Made by a program: the position numbers and the translations under genes
Part shown: piece by piece, positions 52,941 through 62,064 of the stretch
Layout: the number at the start of each line of letters is the position of its first letter
Numbering within the stretch: position 1 is the stretch's first letter
Source of the DNA: Bifidobacterium mongoliense DSM 21395
GTDB lineage: Bacteria; Actinomycetota; Actinomycetes; Actinomycetales; Bifidobacteriaceae
NCBI RefSeq assembly: GCF_000741285.1
Contig: NZ_JGZE01000008.1
Span: 25,626-89,625, forward strand
Reading direction: 5' to 3'
DNA length: 64,000 bases
The notes under the pieces: generated by a model
Told to the model about the DNA's origin: nothing
Database searches by the model: none
Seen by the model: only the letters and a program-made list of their open reading frames with translations

Positions 52941-54242
52941 TTAACCGCGGCTGCCGTTCGCGTAGAAGTGGGCCAGGGTTTGGTCGCGGAACTCGTCGAA
53001 GTATCCGCCGTCGATGGAGGCGCGGATATCGTCGAGGAGCGTGATGAAGAAGTGTTCGTTGTGGATCGTCGCCAGCGTGAATCCGTTGAGTTCGCGGGCG
53101 CGCAGGAGATGGTCGACGTAGGCGCGCGTGTAGTGCGTGCAGGTGTAGCAGTCGCAGCCTTCCTCCAACGGGCCGAAGTCGTGCTTGAACCCGGCGCGTT
53201 TGATGTTGTAGCGTCCGTCGTGCGTGTAGATGGCTCCGTTCCTGCCGACGCGGGCCGGGGCGACGCAGTCGAAGGTGTCGCCGCCGTTTTCGACGCATGC
53301 GAAGATGTCGTCGACCGAGGCGATGCCCAGAACGTGACGGGGACGTGAGAGCGGCATGGCGTCGGCGATCCAGGCGCAGGTGTCGCCGATCACTCGCTTC
53401 TCGATGGCCCCGCCGATGCCGACGCCGTCGAAGTCGAGCGAAGCGATCTGTTCGGCCGCGTGACGGCGCAGATCCTCGTAGTTCGCGCCCTGCACCACGC
53501 CGTAGAGCGCCTGATAGGGTTTGCCCACTCGGGCCGCGGTGAGTCGTTCATGTTCGGCCACGCAGCGCTGGGCCCAGCGGAAGGTGCGTTCGACCGAGCG
53601 TTCCTGATAGGCACGGGTGTTCATGAGGGTGGTCAGCTCGTCGAAGGCGAACATGATGTCGGCGCCGATCTTGTGCTGGATGCCCATCGAGATCTCGGCG
53701 CTGAACCGGTGCTTGGAGCCGTTCAGCGGGGACTTGAACGTCACGCCGTCCTCGTCCACGAACGCCATCCGCTCCTTGCCTTTGGCGATGACGTCATCCG
53801 ACTTCATGCCCTTGACGTCCATCGCCAGCGTCTTCTTGAACCCGGCACCCAATGACAGCACCTGGAATCCACCGGAATCGGTGAACGTGGGGCCATCCCA
53901 GTTCATGAAGCGGCCCAGACCGCCGGCCTCGTCGATGACGGCCTCGCCCGGGCGCTCGAACAGGTGGAAAGCGTTGGAGAGCAGGCATTGCGCCCCCAGT
54001 TCCTTCATCTGCTCGGGCAGCACGCCCTTGATGGCGGCCTGTGTGGCGACCGGCACGAAAGCGGGGGTTCTGATGTCGCCGTGGGGGGTGTGGATGATGC
54101 CGGAACGGCCGTACCGGGTGCCGTCACGCCCCTTGCCCTGAGCCGAGGGGGGAAGCTGCGTCGTCGTTTCGAAGGAGAAGGCACGGCGATCGCCGGGCAT
54201 ACCGGTTCGTGCCCCGCGGGGCTCATCAAGGAAGCTGGTCAT
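52941..54242 (-). CDS. tgt: tRNA-guanine (queuine) transglycosylase
   Basis: The 433-residue protein has the active-site regions TFTDSGGFQVLSLG (catalytic Asp), GIGGAIEKR, and HVLGIASVDDI followed by FDCVAPAR. The zinc site is CDCYTCTHYTRAYVDHLLRA with a His in TLATIHNEHF. It exchanges guanine 34 for a queuosine precursor in GUN-anticodon tRNAs. ATG 54242 begins MTSFLDEP; the longer open frame has no similarity. The N-terminal 40 residues are extra relative to E. coli. Confidence 0.95.
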   Translation of the reverse strand: MTSFLDEPRGARTGMPGDRRAFSFETTTQLPPSAQGKGRDGTRYGRSGIIHTPHGDIRTPAFVPVATQAAIKGVLPEQMKELGAQCLLSNAFHLFERPGEAVIDEAGGLGRFMNWDGPTFTDSGGFQVLSLGAGFKKTLAMDVKGMKSDDVIAKGKERMAFVDEDGVTFKSPLNGSKHRFSAEISMGIQHKIGADIMFAFDELTTLMNTRAYQERSVERTFRWAQRCVAEHERLTAARVGKPYQALYGVVQGANYEDLRRHAAEQIASLDFDGVGIGGAIEKRVIGDTCAWIADAMPLSRPRHVLGIASVDDIFACVENGGDTFDCVAPARVGRNGAIYTHDGRYNIKRAGFKHDFGPLEEGCDCYTCTHYTRAYVDHLLRARELNGFTLATIHNEHFFITLLDDIRASIDGGYFDEFRDQTLAHFYANGSRG

Positions 54243-54452
54243 ATCGCTCACTGTAGGCGAAGCCCTGCCTGCGCCAGGTCGCCTGCCCGGCATTCGTGGA
54301 ACGTGCCGGAGATTGGAACATTGCTCTCAACGAACATTCAGGAAACGTCCAGTGCGGCTATCTTTACTCATAGATAGCAGCAACCAGATGGCAGGACGGC
54401 ACAGCACCAAGCAGCCGCACGCTGGTGCTTGTGTGATAGTGAGGAGCAGCAC

Positions 54453-56510
54453 ATGGCTGAGGAACATGACGGTGACTGGATGGACCGTGTGAACGGCGGG
54501 CACGACGCCGAAGACCGTGCTCCCGAGCACGGCGCCGGGGCATATGAGACGCAGGGTGGCACGCCCGACACCACCGAAACCAGGCAGTTCGGGACGGATC
54601 CGAACGGAACGGATTTGAACGGAACGGATCTGAACGGAACGGATTCGAACACCGCGGAACCGCATGGAGCCAAATCCGACGGCACGGAATCAAGCGATGC
54701 CCAGGCCGGTGCCGCGGCATCCGGCGATGACCAGCCGACGGTTGCCATGCCGAATGCTTCGAATTCCACGGTCTCCCACCCGACCCAGTCCATGCCGACC
54801 ACGGTGATTCCGTCGGCCGACGACCAGCCCACCACTGTGCAGGAGCCAGCGGGTGAGGGATATCGTCCGGCGCCCGAGTATGGCGCATATGGCCCCACGC
54901 CGACTCAGCCGACCACTGCACAGCCGACCTCTGCGCAACAGTTCGGTACGCAATCATCCGGTGCGCCGGTGAACGGCGGTGCAGGCGATGGCCACGACCC
55001 GAATACGGGCAACAATCCGTTCGGCGACCGCAACCCCTACGCCGGTGCCGGAGCGTACGGCAATCCGTATGCCGACCGCAATCCCTATGAGCACCCGAAT
55101 CAGCAGGATGCGTCGCAGCAAGGCCAGCGCCCGGGGTCGGGCGACTCGATGAACGGTGGCGGCCAGCAGCCCCCGATGGGTCCGCAGGGCCCCGGCTATC
55201 CGCAGGGACCGGGGTATTCGCCGTCCAATCCCTTCATGAACGATTCGTCCCGTTCCAACGGGCCGACGCGCTCGCGCAACGGCGGCGCCATCCTTGCCGC
55301 CATCGTGGCCGCCGTGGTGACCGCGGTGTTGTGCCTGGGTGTCGGGTTCGCCGCACTGAGCAGCGGTCTGATCAGCGTGCCGACCAGTGGTTCGATGTCG
55401 AGCATAGGTTCGTCGTCCTCGTCGAAATCCGGTAGCGCGCCGCTCAAGCCCGGCCAGGCGGCCAACTGGACCGAGGTGTCCAAGGCGGTGTCGGGCTCGG
55501 TGGTCTCCATTCAGACGCAGGTGAGCGGCGGGTCGGCCAAGGGTTCCGGCGCCATCATCGACACCGATGGGCATATCGTGACGAACAACCACGTCATCTC
55601 AGGCGCTTCGGTCATTCAGGTGACGCTGGCGAACGGGCAGATGTACGCGGCCAAGCTGGTCGGCGCCGATGCGACCACCGATCTGGCGGTCATCAAGCTC
55701 GACAACCCGCCCAGCGACCTGAAGGCCGTGACCTTCGCCGATTCTGAAGCCCTGGCTGTCGGAGAGGGCGTCATGGCCATCGGCAACCCGCTCGGGTACG
55801 ACGATACGGCCACTACGGGCATCGTCTCGGCCCTTAATCGCCCGGTGTCCGTCACCGATGAGAACCAGACCGAGATCGTCACCAACGCCGTGCAGATTGA
55901 TGCGGCGATCAATCCCGGCAACTCCGGCGGCCCGACGTTCAACGCCGCGGGTGAAGTGGTGGGCATCAATTCGTCCATCGCCACCGCCTCCAGTTCCAGC
56001 TCGTCGAGCTCCTCCTCCGGGTCGATCGGCATCGGCTTCGCAATCCCCTCGAATCTCGCCAAGCGCGTCGCGCAGGAGATCGTGAAGGACGGTTCGGTGA
56101 AGCACGTCAAGCTTGGTGTGACGATTCAGAGTTCCACGGTCGAATCCGACGGGGTCACCCGCGGCGGCGCGAAGGTCGTGCAGGTCTCCTCGGGCAGCCC
56201 GGCGGACAAGGCGGGGCTCAAGTCCGGCGACACGATCGTGGCCTTCAACGGGCATGCGGTCAACAACAACTACTCGGTGCTCGGCTTCGTGCGGGCATCG
56301 GCGTTGAACGACAAGGTGAAGCTGACGGTCGTGCGCGACGGCAAGGCCATCGAGGTCGATATGACGCTGGATCAGCAGGAGGACCGCAAGACCTCCGCGA
56401 GCAACGACTCTGGGTCGAACGGCAACAATAACAACCAGAACGGGAACGGCGACAACAACCAGAACGGCGACGGCAGCGACGGGTTCTCCGATCCGTTCGG
56501 GCTGTGGTAA
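54453..56510 (+). CDS. HtrA/DegP-like trypsin-family protease with PDZ domain
   Basis: The 685-residue protein has a very long, Asn/Gln/Pro/Gly/Thr-rich cytosolic part (about 1-275). A membrane helix follows (GGAILAAIVAAVVTAVLCLG), then the trypsin-like domain with TNNHVISG (His), TTDLAVIKLD (Asp) and NPGNSGGPTFN (Ser). It ends with one PDZ domain (GSPADKAGLKSGDTIVAF) and an Asn/Asp/Gly-rich tail. Such proteases handle misfolded envelope proteins. ATG 54453 follows AGGAG. Three 15-base repeats in the N-terminal part encode NGTDL-like units. Confidence 0.9.
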   Translation: MAEEHDGDWMDRVNGGHDAEDRAPEHGAGAYETQGGTPDTTETRQFGTDPNGTDLNGTDLNGTDSNTAEPHGAKSDGTESSDAQAGAAASGDDQPTVAMPNASNSTVSHPTQSMPTTVIPSADDQPTTVQEPAGEGYRPAPEYGAYGPTPTQPTTAQPTSAQQFGTQSSGAPVNGGAGDGHDPNTGNNPFGDRNPYAGAGAYGNPYADRNPYEHPNQQDASQQGQRPGSGDSMNGGGQQPPMGPQGPGYPQGPGYSPSNPFMNDSSRSNGPTRSRNGGAILAAIVAAVVTAVLCLGVGFAALSSGLISVPTSGSMSSIGSSSSSKSGSAPLKPGQAANWTEVSKAVSGSVVSIQTQVSGGSAKGSGAIIDTDGHIVTNNHVISGASVIQVTLANGQMYAAKLVGADATTDLAVIKLDNPPSDLKAVTFADSEALAVGEGVMAIGNPLGYDDTATTGIVSALNRPVSVTDENQTEIVTNAVQIDAAINPGNSGGPTFNAAGEVVGINSSIATASSSSSSSSSSGSIGIGFAIPSNLAKRVAQEIVKDGSVKHVKLGVTIQSSTVESDGVTRGGAKVVQVSSGSPADKAGLKSGDTIVAFNGHAVNNNYSVLGFVRASALNDKVKLTVVRDGKAIEVDMTLDQQEDRKTSASNDSGSNGNNNNQNGNGDNNQNGDGSDGFSDPFGLW
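54603..54647 (+). repeat. 15-base tandem repeat in the HtrA-like gene
   Basis: GAACGGAACGGAT plus two variable bases occurs three times in a row (54603-54617, 54618-54632, 54633-54647). Length is a multiple of three, so copy-number changes keep the reading frame. It encodes a repeated Asn-Gly-Thr-Asp-x unit in the disordered N-terminal part. Confidence 0.8.
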
Positions 56511-56543
56511 ATCCCCGGTAGGTCGAATCTAGCGGTTCGTGTG

Positions 56544-56577
56544 CGATGCCCCGCGGTCTTCATGGCCGCGGGGCATC
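56544..56577 (+). terminator. terminator hairpin after the HtrA-like gene
   Basis: CGATGCCCCGCGG (56544-56556) pairs perfectly with CCGCGGGGCATCG (56565-56577), loop 8 bases, about 34 bases past the stop codon. The following TCCCTTATG holds only a weak T stretch. Confidence 0.65.
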
Positions 56578-56835
56578 GTCCCTTATGCGCCACAATCCTC
56601 GGCATTCCGCCGAACCGTGGGGTTGGCAAACCGCAAGCCGGGATGGGTGCGGGCCGTGGTCGACCGACCCTGTATACTGGTTCGCAACCATAACTGAACG
56701 TAATTATTCTTTACGCCGTGTATCGTGCAGCATTCCCAGAACCCAGTTCACAGGTGAATCTCCGGTGGGTTAACAAGGCGTGACTGCAGTGTCGGCCGCG
56801 CAGGCCGATACCGTATACCAGCGTAAGGAGCAATG
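56578..56835 (+). other. leader of the P-type ATPase gene
   Basis: This stretch holds a -10-like TATACT at 56673-56678, an AT-rich piece near 56704-56715 and several small inverted repeats (TTCACAGGTGAA at 56748-56759, and TCGGCC with GGCCGA near 56792-56808). No riboswitch family I know matches. The last bases are AAGGAG, the binding site of the ATPase gene. Confidence 0.35.
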
Positions 56836-59169
56836 ATGCGAAGCGTCATTCGTGTTCTTCACCGAGTTCCGGTACTCATCGTGACCGTGCTCTCGATCAT
56901 TCCCATCGCCCTCTGGTGGGACTGGCGTCCCTGGATCGGCTCCGATGCCGCCCGACCGGTTGATGGAGCGGCGTTCGACCCCATGCTCTGGCATGCGCAG
57001 GCCTGGAAGCTGGGCGGCCCTTCCGTCGGGCAGTGGCTGGTCGTTGCCCTCGTGCTCTATACCGTCGTCGACGCCGTGCGCGGCATGATCGAGGATCTGC
57101 GGCACGGGCATCTGGGCGTCGATATCCTAGCCGTCATCGCGATGCTTTCGACCCTGGCCGTCCAGGAGTACTGGGCGAGCTGGGCGGTCGTGCTCATGGT
57201 CTGGTCCGGCGAGGCCATCGAGGAGTACGCGCAGGCCAAGGCGAGCAGCAATCTGAGTGCCCTCGTCAGCGCGGCGCCGCACGAGGCCCATCTGGCCGTA
57301 GCCGAATCCGGTGCCGAGGCCCTCTCCGATACGGCGGTTCATGATGGGGACCGGCGCGCGCCGATCGCGAGCACTGACACGGCGGGTCATGGCGGTTCGC
57401 ATCGTGAACTGGCCGCAGGCGTCGACGCGCCCTCCGGAATGCGCACCATTGGCGCCGAAGCGGTCGAGATCGGTGACGTACTGATTGTTCTGCCGGGTGA
57501 GACCGTGCCCGTGGATGGCGCTTTGCTCAGCGACGAGTCGACGCTGGATTTGAGTGCGATCAATGGGGAGCCGCTGCCACGCACGGTCTATTCGGGCGCC
57601 CGGGTCATGTCGGGCGCGGTGAACGGCTCGCGCGCCCTGCGTATGAGAGCCACCACGCTCGCCCGGGATTCGCAGTACCAGCATATTCTGCGCATGGTCG
57701 CCTCGGCCCGTGATTCCAGGGCTCGGGCCGTGACCACCGCCGACCGGATGGCCGTGCCCTTCACGGCGTTGTCGCTGGTGATAGCCGGTCTCGCCTGGTT
57801 CGTTTCGCGTGACCCGACGCGATTCGCGCAGGTGCTGGTGCTCGCCACACCCTGCCCGCTGCTCATCGCGGCCCCCGTGGCCTATCTGGCGGGAACGGGA
57901 CGCCTGGCCAAGGCGGGCATTCTGGTCAAAACGCAGGATGTCATCGAGAACCTCGGTCGGGTGACGCACGCCTTCTTCGACAAGACCGGGACGTTGACGT
58001 CGAGTCGCCCGCACGTGCTGCGCGTCGAAATGGCCTCTGGTGTGGGTGCCGCCGGCCAGCCTGGCGCGTCCGCCGCAGATTCTGTCTCGGATCCTGCCGC
58101 CGTGCCCCGCGACGCCGATCAGGTGCTCGCCATCGCGGGTCTCATCGAGGGGTATTCGGTCCATATCCTTGCCCAGGGCATCGCATCCGCCGGCATCGAG
58201 GCACGTCGCAGGCTTGCGCAGCGCGGCGGTTTCGGGAACGAACGTGCGGCCGTGATCCGCGACGTCCACGAAGACCCCGGCAACGGCGTGAGCGGTACGG
58301 TCGACGGCCGTCGCGTGCGGGTCGGCCGGCTCGGTTACGTCACGGCGATGCCGGAGTCGGATGCGCGTGCGAGATTCTCGCATCACGGATGCCGACCGAT
58401 CGCACCCGACGAGATGGCCGCCTTCGTCTCGTTCGACGGCCGGTTGGTCGCCCGGATCGTATTGCGGGATACGCCGCGGGAGAACGCCCGGCCGTCGCTC
58501 GACCGTCTGCGCGAACTTGGGGTCGTGCGGTTGACCATGCTCACCGGCGATCACATGGCATCGGCCGGCAAGGTTGCCCGGGAGGTCGGGATCGATGACG
58601 TCCGTGCGGATCTTTTGCCGCAGGACAAGCTGCGAGCTCTGGGCATCGATGCCCCGGACGTCGATGTGTTGGGTGTTGACGCTGCGGACGGTGCCGCCTC
58701 CAACGGTGCCGTCCCCAACGGTGCCGCCTCGGGCGGTACCGCGATCGCCGCAGGGGCCGGTTCACGTCGGTGGTCGCGTCGTGGTTTGCGCCGTGGTGCG
58801 CGCCGGGCGAAGACCCGCGTCGCGATGATGGTCGGCGACGGCGTCAACGACGCCCCGGTGCTCGCCGCGGCCGACGTCGGCGTCGCGATCACCGACGGGA
58901 CCTCCACCGCCGCAGCGCAATCGGCGCACGTTGTGATCATGGACGATGATCTGTCGGCGGTGCCTCGGGCCATCGCCATAGCGAGGCGTACGCAGCGGGT
59001 CATGCTGCAGGCGGTAGTCGGCGGCCTGGCCCTTGCACTCGCCTGCATGCTGGCCGCCGCATGGGATCTCATCCCCGTGGTCGTCGGCGCATTCGTGCAG
59101 GAAGCCATCGACGTCGTCTCGATCCTTTGGGCCCTGACCGCGTTGACGGGGCCGGAGTCCCATGAGTGA
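56836..59169 (+). CDS. heavy-metal P1B-type ATPase with CPL motif
   Basis: The 777-residue pump has the phosphorylation motif AFFDKTGTLTSSRP, the hinge MVGDGVNDAPVLAAADVGVA and the nucleotide-binding MLTGDH. The ion-path motif in the membrane is ATPCPLLIAAPVAYLAG, i.e. CPL, not the CPC of copper pumps. There is no N-terminal metal-binding (HMA/CxxC) domain. Two low-complexity insertions lie at about 157-205 and 615-660. The metal cannot be read from the sequence; iron, zinc or cobalt are possible. ATG 56836 has AAGGAG at five bases; ATG 56833 is closer to it and less likely. Confidence 0.85.
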   Translation: MRSVIRVLHRVPVLIVTVLSIIPIALWWDWRPWIGSDAARPVDGAAFDPMLWHAQAWKLGGPSVGQWLVVALVLYTVVDAVRGMIEDLRHGHLGVDILAVIAMLSTLAVQEYWASWAVVLMVWSGEAIEEYAQAKASSNLSALVSAAPHEAHLAVAESGAEALSDTAVHDGDRRAPIASTDTAGHGGSHRELAAGVDAPSGMRTIGAEAVEIGDVLIVLPGETVPVDGALLSDESTLDLSAINGEPLPRTVYSGARVMSGAVNGSRALRMRATTLARDSQYQHILRMVASARDSRARAVTTADRMAVPFTALSLVIAGLAWFVSRDPTRFAQVLVLATPCPLLIAAPVAYLAGTGRLAKAGILVKTQDVIENLGRVTHAFFDKTGTLTSSRPHVLRVEMASGVGAAGQPGASAADSVSDPAAVPRDADQVLAIAGLIEGYSVHILAQGIASAGIEARRRLAQRGGFGNERAAVIRDVHEDPGNGVSGTVDGRRVRVGRLGYVTAMPESDARARFSHHGCRPIAPDEMAAFVSFDGRLVARIVLRDTPRENARPSLDRLRELGVVRLTMLTGDHMASAGKVAREVGIDDVRADLLPQDKLRALGIDAPDVDVLGVDAADGAASNGAVPNGAASGGTAIAAGAGSRRWSRRGLRRGARRAKTRVAMMVGDGVNDAPVLAAADVGVAITDGTSTAAAQSAHVVIMDDDLSAVPRAIAIARRTQRVMLQAVVGGLALALACMLAAAWDLIPVVVGAFVQEAIDVVSILWALTALTGPESHE

Positions 59170-59256
59170 GTCCCCGCGAGTGAGTGACCCAGCTCATACC
59201 CCCGGGGCGGCTTCGAGGTCTGTTGCGGCCGAATCGTTTGCGCTACCCTTGTGCGC

Positions 59257-60699
59257 ATGAGTGAGAACAGTGAACTGCGTATCGCCGTGATCGGCGCTGG
59301 CCCGGCGGGCGTGTATTCGTCCGACATCTTCCTTCGCGAGCTGAGGAAGCGTGGGGAGGAGCTGGGGCTCGGCACCACGGCACGCATCGACGTCTTCGAG
59401 AAACTGCCGGTGCCTTTCGGCCTGGTGCGGTACGGCGTGGCCCCCGATCATCCTAGCATCAAGTTCATCGCGGATGCGCTCGAGAAGACGCTCGACAATC
59501 CTGATATCCATCTGTATTGCGACGTCGAATTCGGCAAGGACATCACCCTGGACGACCTCCTGCCCCGCTACGATGCGGTGCTGTTCGCGACTGGAGCCGT
59601 CGAGGATCGTCCGTTGCACATCCCCGGAGCCGACCTCACGGGGGTGCATGGGGCCGCTCGGTTCGTCGAATGGTACGACGGCTACCCCGATGGCCCGCGC
59701 GACTGGCCGCTCGACGCCAAGCAGGTCGCCGTGATCGGCGGGGGCAATGTGGCGATGGATGTCGCCCGGGAGCTGATGCGCGACGCCGACGACCTGCGCA
59801 CCCGCACCGACATCCCCGACAACGTCTACGAGGGTCTGCGGCGCAATCAGGCACGTGAACTGCACCTGTTCGTCAGGCGCGGCGTGACACAGGCGAAGTT
59901 CTCGGTGCAGGAGCTGCGCGAGATGGAGCAGCTGCCCGGTGTGCGCATCGCCGTCGACGATGAGGACTTCGATCTCGATGAGGAGACGATCAAGGCGGCG
60001 GGCGGCAACAAGCTCGTGCGCCAGATGGTCGAGGAGCTGTTCGCGATTCGCGAGATGGCGCAGGATATGGAGGACGATGGCAACGTCGATTACGCGGGCA
60101 ATCCGGCGGATCGCGTCTATCATCTGCATTTCAACGCCCTGCCCGTCGAGATCACCGGTACCGACGGCGCGGTGTCGTCCCTGCGCGTGGAGCGCACACG
60201 GACCGGAGCCGACGGGGTGATGGAGCGTACGGGCGAGTTCGTGGAGTACCCCGTCCAGGCGGTCTATCATGCGATCGGCTACAAGCCCGCCGCCGCCGAG
60301 GGCATCGCCTATGACGAGCATCGCACGGTGCTCGCGAACGACGAGGGGCGCATCCTCGCCGCCAGCGATTCCGCCCAGATCGTGCCGCGTCTGTATGCCA
60401 CGGGGTGGGCCAAACGCGGTCCGGTCGGGCTGATCGGCTCGACGAAATCCGACGCGTTGCTCATCGTGGGGCACATGCTCGACGATCTGGCCGCCGAGGC
60501 CGGCGCCGGGGCGTTGGCCGGGGATCGCGACGCCGGATCCATCGACCGCCTGTTAGCGGAACGAGGCGTGCGCCCCATCGATTTCGCCGGGTGGAAACGG
60601 GTCGACCGGTTCGAGCGCGAGCAGGGTTCCCGGGAAGGCCGCAAGCACAAGAAGGTCACGGAACTCGAACGGTTGCGCGCCATCGCGCATGCCGAATGA
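59257..60699 (+). CDS. ferredoxin/flavodoxin-NADP+ reductase (FprA/adrenodoxin-reductase type)
   Basis: The 480-residue flavoprotein has the FAD motif VIGAGPAGVYSSD, the typical VPFGLVRYGVAPDHPSIK, and the NADP motif IGGGNVAMDVAREL. The C-terminal part GPVGLIGSTKSDA is the usual FAD contact of this family. It moves electrons between NADPH and ferredoxin-like carriers. The ATG at 59257 is preferred to the GTG two codons earlier. Confidence 0.9.
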   Translation: MSENSELRIAVIGAGPAGVYSSDIFLRELRKRGEELGLGTTARIDVFEKLPVPFGLVRYGVAPDHPSIKFIADALEKTLDNPDIHLYCDVEFGKDITLDDLLPRYDAVLFATGAVEDRPLHIPGADLTGVHGAARFVEWYDGYPDGPRDWPLDAKQVAVIGGGNVAMDVARELMRDADDLRTRTDIPDNVYEGLRRNQARELHLFVRRGVTQAKFSVQELREMEQLPGVRIAVDDEDFDLDEETIKAAGGNKLVRQMVEELFAIREMAQDMEDDGNVDYAGNPADRVYHLHFNALPVEITGTDGAVSSLRVERTRTGADGVMERTGEFVEYPVQAVYHAIGYKPAAAEGIAYDEHRTVLANDEGRILAASDSAQIVPRLYATGWAKRGPVGLIGSTKSDALLIVGHMLDDLAAEAGAGALAGDRDAGSIDRLLAERGVRPIDFAGWKRVDRFEREQGSREGRKHKKVTELERLRAIAHAE

Positions 60700-60797
60700 G
60701 GGTGCCCCAACGCATCTGAATGGTTGTGCGCGACGTTCGATTATGCGTGCAGCGAGCTTTCAGGAAAAGCCCAGTTGCCTTGTTTACGCTGACCACT

Positions 60798-61766
60798 ATG
60801 AATCGCGATTTGAAGGTGCGTGGGCACTTCAACGGTTTGAAGACCACCCTATTATTCGGCATCATGTGGGCCATCATCATGTTGATCTGGTGGTTTACCG
60901 GTGGCACCCAGGGCACGCTCGGCATCTACATCGTCATCGGCCTGGCGACGACCTTCGGCTCCTATTGGTTTTCCGACAAGCTGGCGATCGCGTCGATGCG
61001 CGCCCGGGAGGTCTCCGAACAGGAGGCCCCGGCCCTGTACGCCATCGTCCGCGAGCTTTCCGCCAGTGCGGGCAAGCCGATGCCTCGGATCTACGTCGCG
61101 CCGACCGATAGCCCGAACGCCTTCGCGACGGGCCGCAACGAGCGGCATGCCGCGGTGTGCTGCACCCAGGGCATCCTGCAGCTGCTCAACGAGCGCGAGC
61201 TGCGCGGCGTGCTCGGCCACGAGCTCATGCATGTGTACAACCACGACATCCTCACGTCGGCAGTCGCCTCCGCCATGTCGACCGTGATCACGTATCTCGG
61301 TTACTCGCTCATGTATTTCGGCGGCGGCGACCGACGGGACAGCCGGTCCGGTAACGGCGGCGGTCTGGGGCTGATCGGCGTCCTCGTCAGTTCGATACTC
61401 GCCCCGATCGGCGCATCCCTGATTCAGATGGCCATTTCGCGCACGCGTGAATACGACGCGGACGAGGATGGCAGCAGACTGACCCGCGATCCCGAGGCGC
61501 TCGCCTCCGCGCTGAGCAAGATTACGAGCGGCGCCCGAATCAATCCGATGCCTCGTACGGCAGGCACGCAGAACGTCGCGGCGATGATGATCGCCAACCC
61601 CTTCTCCGCGCAAGGACTGAGCCGTCTGTTCTCCACCCATCCACCGACCGAGGAGCGTATCGCCCGCCTCATGCAGATGGCCGGCGAGATGCAGCAGTCC
61701 GGAGTGGATTCGACCCCGGGCTATTCCCAGGTCGGGTATCAGGGCGGTTCGGCGGACTATCGCTGA
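60798..61766 (+). CDS. htpX: M48 membrane metalloprotease HtpX
   Basis: The 322-residue protein has two N-terminal membrane helices (LLFGIMWAIIMLIWWF and TLGIYIVIGLATTFGSYW). The zinc motif is GHELMHVYNHDILTSA, and the third ligand lies in TREYDADEDGSRLT. Two more hydrophobic stretches lie between them. HtpX removes misfolded membrane proteins. The tail HPPTEERIARLMQMAGEM is typical. ATG 60798 matches the family start; its binding site is weak. Confidence 0.95.
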   Translation: MNRDLKVRGHFNGLKTTLLFGIMWAIIMLIWWFTGGTQGTLGIYIVIGLATTFGSYWFSDKLAIASMRAREVSEQEAPALYAIVRELSASAGKPMPRIYVAPTDSPNAFATGRNERHAAVCCTQGILQLLNERELRGVLGHELMHVYNHDILTSAVASAMSTVITYLGYSLMYFGGGDRRDSRSGNGGGLGLIGVLVSSILAPIGASLIQMAISRTREYDADEDGSRLTRDPEALASALSKITSGARINPMPRTAGTQNVAAMMIANPFSAQGLSRLFSTHPPTEERIARLMQMAGEMQQSGVDSTPGYSQVGYQGGSADYR

Positions 61767-61874
61767 GTGATGCGGCGGATGTGAGGCTCGCCGCGCCGGG
61801 CGCGTATGCACGATGGTGGGCCGGGCGCGAGACGTGCTAAACTTTCTACTCGTGTGTGGCACGGCCGCACTCAT

Positions 61875-61945
61875 GCGGATGTAGTTCATCGGTAGAATGA
61901 CAGCTTCCCAAGCTGTAGAGGCGGGTTCGACTCCCGTCATCCGCT
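61875..61945 (+). tRNA. tRNA-Gly (CCC)
   Basis: Full cloverleaf of 71 bases: acceptor GCGGATG/CATCCGC, anticodon stem ACAGC/GCTGT with loop TTCCCAA (anticodon CCC), T arm GGGTTCGACTCCC. CCA follows at 61946-61948. An Abi-family gene lies next to its 3' end. Confidence 0.95.
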
Positions 61946-62064
61946 CCATTGCCCAGGTCTTGTACTGTAAGGGTTTTAGGCCTCTTGAGACATCCGATTG
62001 AAGTGTTACTGATACCATTCCGATCGCGTTTCAGCAGGTGTGACATACGTTGTGTGACTGTATG

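Noticed and set aside
56578..56835. known metal riboswitch (yybP-ykoY type) upstream of the ATPase
   Set aside because: The conserved blocks of that family are not found.
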